43,021 bases of DNA from positions 1 to 43,021 of the forward strand of contig DPAC01000107.1 in assembly GCA_003517675.1 (NCBI GenBank). The letters run 5' to 3'. The stretch is from Porphyromonadaceae bacterium (GTDB taxonomy: Bacteria; Bacteroidota; Bacteroidia; Bacteroidales; Dysgonomonadaceae). The translations under genes were made by a program, and so were the position numbers. Below the pieces are notes generated by a model, which ran no database searches, had not been told where the DNA came from, and saw only the letters and a list, made by a program, of their open reading frames with translations. Shown in pieces: positions 40,358 through 43,021 of this stretch (positions within the stretch are counted from its first letter, which is position 1; the number at the start of each line of letters is the position of its first letter).

Positions 40358-43021
40358 ATGATGAAGATAAAGATGAAGTTCACCACAGCCATTGCCCTCG
40401 TTATTTTACTGTCTGCAGGATCTCTTTCTGCCCATTCTGAAAGCAGCATCACGCCTTTTCAGCAGTTGAAAGGCAGCATCACCTCTTCTCAGCAGTTGGA
40501 GGACAGTAGTACCTCTTCTCAACAGTTGGAGTGCAGCGTCGCTCCTTTTCAGCTAACCTGCGAGTACCTGACCAATCCCACCGGATTGGATATACCTCAT
40601 CCGCGTTTCAGCTGGAAACTGACTGCGACCAACAAAACAGCGTTTGGACAAAGACAATCGGCGTACCGCATCCTCGTGAGCAGCAGTAAGGTGAGCAGCA
40701 GTAAGGTGAGCAGCAGCAAAGTGAGCGGCAGCAAAACGAGCAGCAAAGCGAGCAACAGCAAGGTGAGCGGCAACAAAGAATCGTTGGATAGCAGTCAGGC
40801 CGATATGTGGGATTCGGAATGGGTTCAATCGGATGACATGCAACTGATCAGATACAACGGCAAACCGCTTCAGTCTGATCAAACCTATTACTGGACAGTG
40901 GCCGTAAAGGATGAAAAAGGGAATGAATCGGTTTTTGCCAAAACAGCGGAATGGAGTACGGGTCTGTTCTCACAGGATGAGTGGACAGCAAAATGGATCG
41001 GTACGGAAGAGGTGTATGATCCGGCGGAAGGATCCAACAAGATGCAGGATCCCTGGTTTCGGAAAACTTTCGATTTGAAGGAAAAACCGGCCAAAGCTAC
41101 CCTGTTTGTCGCCTCAGTCGGGTATCACGAGGTCTATGTGAACGGGCAGAGAATGGGCGATCACGTGCTTGCGCCGGCAGTTACGGATCACACCAAACGG
41201 GCACGTTACATCGCCTACGACATTGCTCCCGCTTTGAGCCGGGGAAAGAACGTAATTGCACTGTGGCTGGGAACATCGTGGTCCATCTTCGCTCCGTATG
41301 CTACCCCCGACAAACCGCGGACCCCGATTGTGATTGCACAGGCCGATCTCTACGACATGGAGGGAGTAAAAATGGTGCGGATAGAGACGGATGGGTCGTG
41401 GAAAACAGATCCCAGCCCCAACAAACTCATCGGGAACTGGGGATTTGGCGTGGGCGGATACGGGGGTGAAATCTGGGATGCCAACAAAGAGGTGGCTGGT
41501 TGGAACCTGGCAACCCTCGATGACCGTAACTGGAAAAACGCCTCAGTATACACACCGACGCTGAAACTATCGGCGCAACGGGTCGAAATCAATGCGTTGC
41601 ATGATGAGCTTCAGCCGGTCGCCATAGAAAGTCGTCCCGACGGCTCTTACCGGGTGGATATGGGCGTGAATTTTGCCGGATGGACACGGATTCGTGTAAA
41701 AGGAAATCCCGGTGACACCATCCGTTTTCTCTTTTCCGAAAGGGAACAGGATACAATGACCTTCAACCTGCAGAATGCTTATGCGCTGGGTGCATCGGGA
41801 GAAGGCGTTTTTCAAAACCGGTTTAATTACAGTTCGGGCCGTTGGATCACGATACAAGGGCTGACAGATGCTCCCCGAAAGGAGGATATCAAAGGCTGGT
41901 TGGTACGTACCCATTTTGCAGATGCAGCAGACTTTGCGTGCTCCGACCCACTGCAAAACTGGATTTACAACACCGTAAAATGGACCTTTGAAAATTTATC
42001 GCTGGGCGGATATATTGTCGACTGCCCCCAGCGGGAACGATTTGGTTACGGAGGCGATGCGCATGCCACCTCCGAGACCGGGCTGCTGAATTACAAGATG
42101 GGCGCTTTTTACAATAAGTGGTTGGAGGACTGGCGCGATGTGCAGGGCACCGAACCGATGGTCGGCAACATGAACGATCCGGCCTGGGCACGCAAGCAGG
42201 AGGGCAGCGGCAGGTTACTTGGCGGGGGGATCCTGCCCCAGACAGCACCCACCTACCACGGCGGCGGCGGTCCGGCATGGGGTGGCATCGTGGTCACCCT
42301 CCCCTGGTTGATGTATCTGTATCAGGGAGACAGGGATATCCTGGAAGAAAATTTCGAGATGATCAAGGGGTGGCTGGCTTTTCTGGATACACACGTGGAA
42401 AACAACATGCTGCAACGCTACGGGGGAGCATGGGATTTTCTGGGTGACTGGCTCTGGCCGGGGGCAACCGCCCAGGGAATGAACAACGATTCGGATGAAA
42501 CCCTTTTCTTCAACAACTGTTACTGGATATATAACCTGAAAATAGCCGCACAGATCGCCAGGGTGATCGGTAAAACCGTCGAAGCTGAAAAATGGGAGCA
42601 TCAGGCAAAAACAGTAAGCAAAACAATCCACGAAAAATATTACCACCAGGGTGACCACAGCTATTCCGACAGATCCATGCGAAGCCTTGCGGCAGCACTC
42701 TATGGGGATATCATGCCGGCTGAATTACGCCCAAAAGTGATGGAGCGGCTGGCGGAAGAAATTCTCGTTCATAAGGACGGACATATCGACGTAGGGATCA
42801 CAGGCGGCGCCATGCTCTTTAAACTGTTGCGTGAAGAGGGACGGGACGATCTCATCTATGCCATGACGTCGCAAACCACCTATCCCAGCTGGGGATTCAT
42901 GCGCGAAAACGGGGCGACCACCATCTGGGAGATGTGGGAAAAAGATCTTCCCGGGCACTCCCTCCTGCACAGCTCCTATTTATATCCCGGCGCATGGTAT
43001 ATTGACGGGATGGCGGGCATC
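40358..43021 (+). CDS. alpha-L-rhamnosidase, GH78, 3' partial
   Basis: An open frame runs from ATG 40358 to the last base (888 residues, no stop), so the gene continues beyond the window. The signal peptide (FTTAIALVILLSAGSLSA) is followed by a 10-residue repeat (residues about 30-65), then the Ig-like domain (FQLTCEYLTNPTGLDIPHPRFSWKL), interrupted by a Ser/Lys repeat (residues 107-140), then the GH78 beta-sandwich (VASVGYHEVYVNGQRMGDHVLAP) and barrel. The catalytic stretch is VDCPQRERFGYGGDAH (D555, E560, D567) and the base candidate E858 is in TIWEMWE. All catalytic residues are kept, so the enzyme should be active if the repeats are tolerated. It begins 95 bp after the double GH78 gene. 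Confidence 0.9.
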   Translation, partial: MMKIKMKFTTAIALVILLSAGSLSAHSESSITPFQQLKGSITSSQQLEDSSTSSQQLECSVAPFQLTCEYLTNPTGLDIPHPRFSWKLTATNKTAFGQRQSAYRILVSSSKVSSSKVSSSKVSGSKTSSKASNSKVSGNKESLDSSQADMWDSEWVQSDDMQLIRYNGKPLQSDQTYYWTVAVKDEKGNESVFAKTAEWSTGLFSQDEWTAKWIGTEEVYDPAEGSNKMQDPWFRKTFDLKEKPAKATLFVASVGYHEVYVNGQRMGDHVLAPAVTDHTKRARYIAYDIAPALSRGKNVIALWLGTSWSIFAPYATPDKPRTPIVIAQADLYDMEGVKMVRIETDGSWKTDPSPNKLIGNWGFGVGGYGGEIWDANKEVAGWNLATLDDRNWKNASVYTPTLKLSAQRVEINALHDELQPVAIESRPDGSYRVDMGVNFAGWTRIRVKGNPGDTIRFLFSEREQDTMTFNLQNAYALGASGEGVFQNRFNYSSGRWITIQGLTDAPRKEDIKGWLVRTHFADAADFACSDPLQNWIYNTVKWTFENLSLGGYIVDCPQRERFGYGGDAHATSETGLLNYKMGAFYNKWLEDWRDVQGTEPMVGNMNDPAWARKQEGSGRLLGGGILPQTAPTYHGGGGPAWGGIVVTLPWLMYLYQGDRDILEENFEMIKGWLAFLDTHVENNMLQRYGGAWDFLGDWLWPGATAQGMNNDSDETLFFNNCYWIYNLKIAAQIARVIGKTVEAEKWEHQAKTVSKTIHEKYYHQGDHSYSDRSMRSLAAALYGDIMPAELRPKVMERLAEEILVHKDGHIDVGITGGAMLFKLLREEGRDDLIYAMTSQTTYPSWGFMRENGATTIWEMWEKDLPGHSLLHSSYLYPGAWYIDGMAGI
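40445..40552 (+). repeat. 30-bp coding tandem repeat (10-residue units)
   Basis: The units are SITPFQQLKG, SITSSQQLED, SSTSSQQLEC and the partial SVAPFQ, directly after the signal peptide of the GH78 gene. They are similar at DNA level (30-bp period), so this is a recent slippage or duplication tract. Confidence 0.75.
40676..40777 (+). repeat. 15-bp coding minisatellite (VSSSK units)
   Basis: The units are VSSSK, VSSSK, VSSSK, VSGSK, TSSK, ASNSK and VSGNK, based on GTGAGCAGCAGTAAG. They form a 34-residue Ser/Lys insertion in the first Ig-like domain, between YRIL and the ADMWDSEW strand, where related GH78 proteins have only a short turn. The repeat keeps the reading frame. Confidence 0.8.

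Noticed and set aside
1..43021. tRNA, rRNA or riboswitch genes
   Set aside because: Spacers were read on both strands and no cloverleaf, rRNA segment or known riboswitch core was recognised; a covariance-model scan would be needed to exclude weak cases.

Overview
The window looks like part of a large carbohydrate-utilisation locus (PUL) from a member of the Bacteroidota, most likely Bacteroidales. Evidence: an adjacent SusC-like TonB-dependent transporter and SusD-like lipoprotein, many exported glycosidases and sulfatases with signal peptides or lipoboxes, AT-rich gene spacers, weak Shine-Dalgarno use, and Bacteroidota-type IS4 transposases. All genes are on the + strand. Both window ends fall inside alpha-L-rhamnosidase genes, so the locus continues on both sides. 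No regulator (hybrid two-component, AraC or sigma/anti-sigma) is visible.

Layout. (1) 1-9.7 kb: end of a GH78 rhamnosidase, a GH78-like six-hairpin glycosidase, a TIM-barrel glycosidase fused behind a fragment of L-rhamnose mutarotase, a GH106 rhamnosidase, and a cytoplasmic L-arabinose/L-fucose-type isomerase. (2) 9.7-15.4 kb: a 640-bp control region with phased direct repeats and two palindromes, then SusC/SusD and a strong terminator. (3) 15.5-22.8 kb: an unrecognised exported TIM-barrel-like protein, a complete IS4-family insertion with a 9-bp target duplication, a clan GH-A glycosidase, a solo IS end, and a Tat-exported GH42 beta-galactosidase. (4) 22.9-23.9 kb: a decayed transposase. 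(5) 24.1-28.5 kb: three sulfatases in a row. (6) 28.5-34.8 kb: a truncated GH106, intact rhaM, a full GH106, a transaldolase and a GH78 C-terminal remnant; a 38-bp direct repeat brackets rhaM-GH106. (7) 34.9-43.0 kb: a 1796-residue tandem GH78-GH78 protein and a further GH78 gene with three different tandem repeats at its 5' end.

How it may work (inference): SusCD imports oligosaccharides of a rhamnose-rich, probably sulfated glycan that may also carry galactose and/or pentose. Sulfatases, GH78/GH106 rhamnosidases, GH42 and the less familiar TIM-barrel enzymes strip it. RhaM interconverts the rhamnose anomers, while the isomerase and transaldolase hint that a second released sugar (a pentose or deoxyhexose) is also fed into central metabolism.

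The outstanding property of the window is the number of rearrangement scars: a RhaM-glycosidase chimera, a GH106 cut off at a repeat, a GH78 tail without a body, a fresh IS insertion exactly in front of a start codon, a solo IS end in front of another, a transposase ruin and minisatellites inside a coding region. It reads as a glycan locus being actively reassembled. All family calls come from reading the sequence; no database search was possible.
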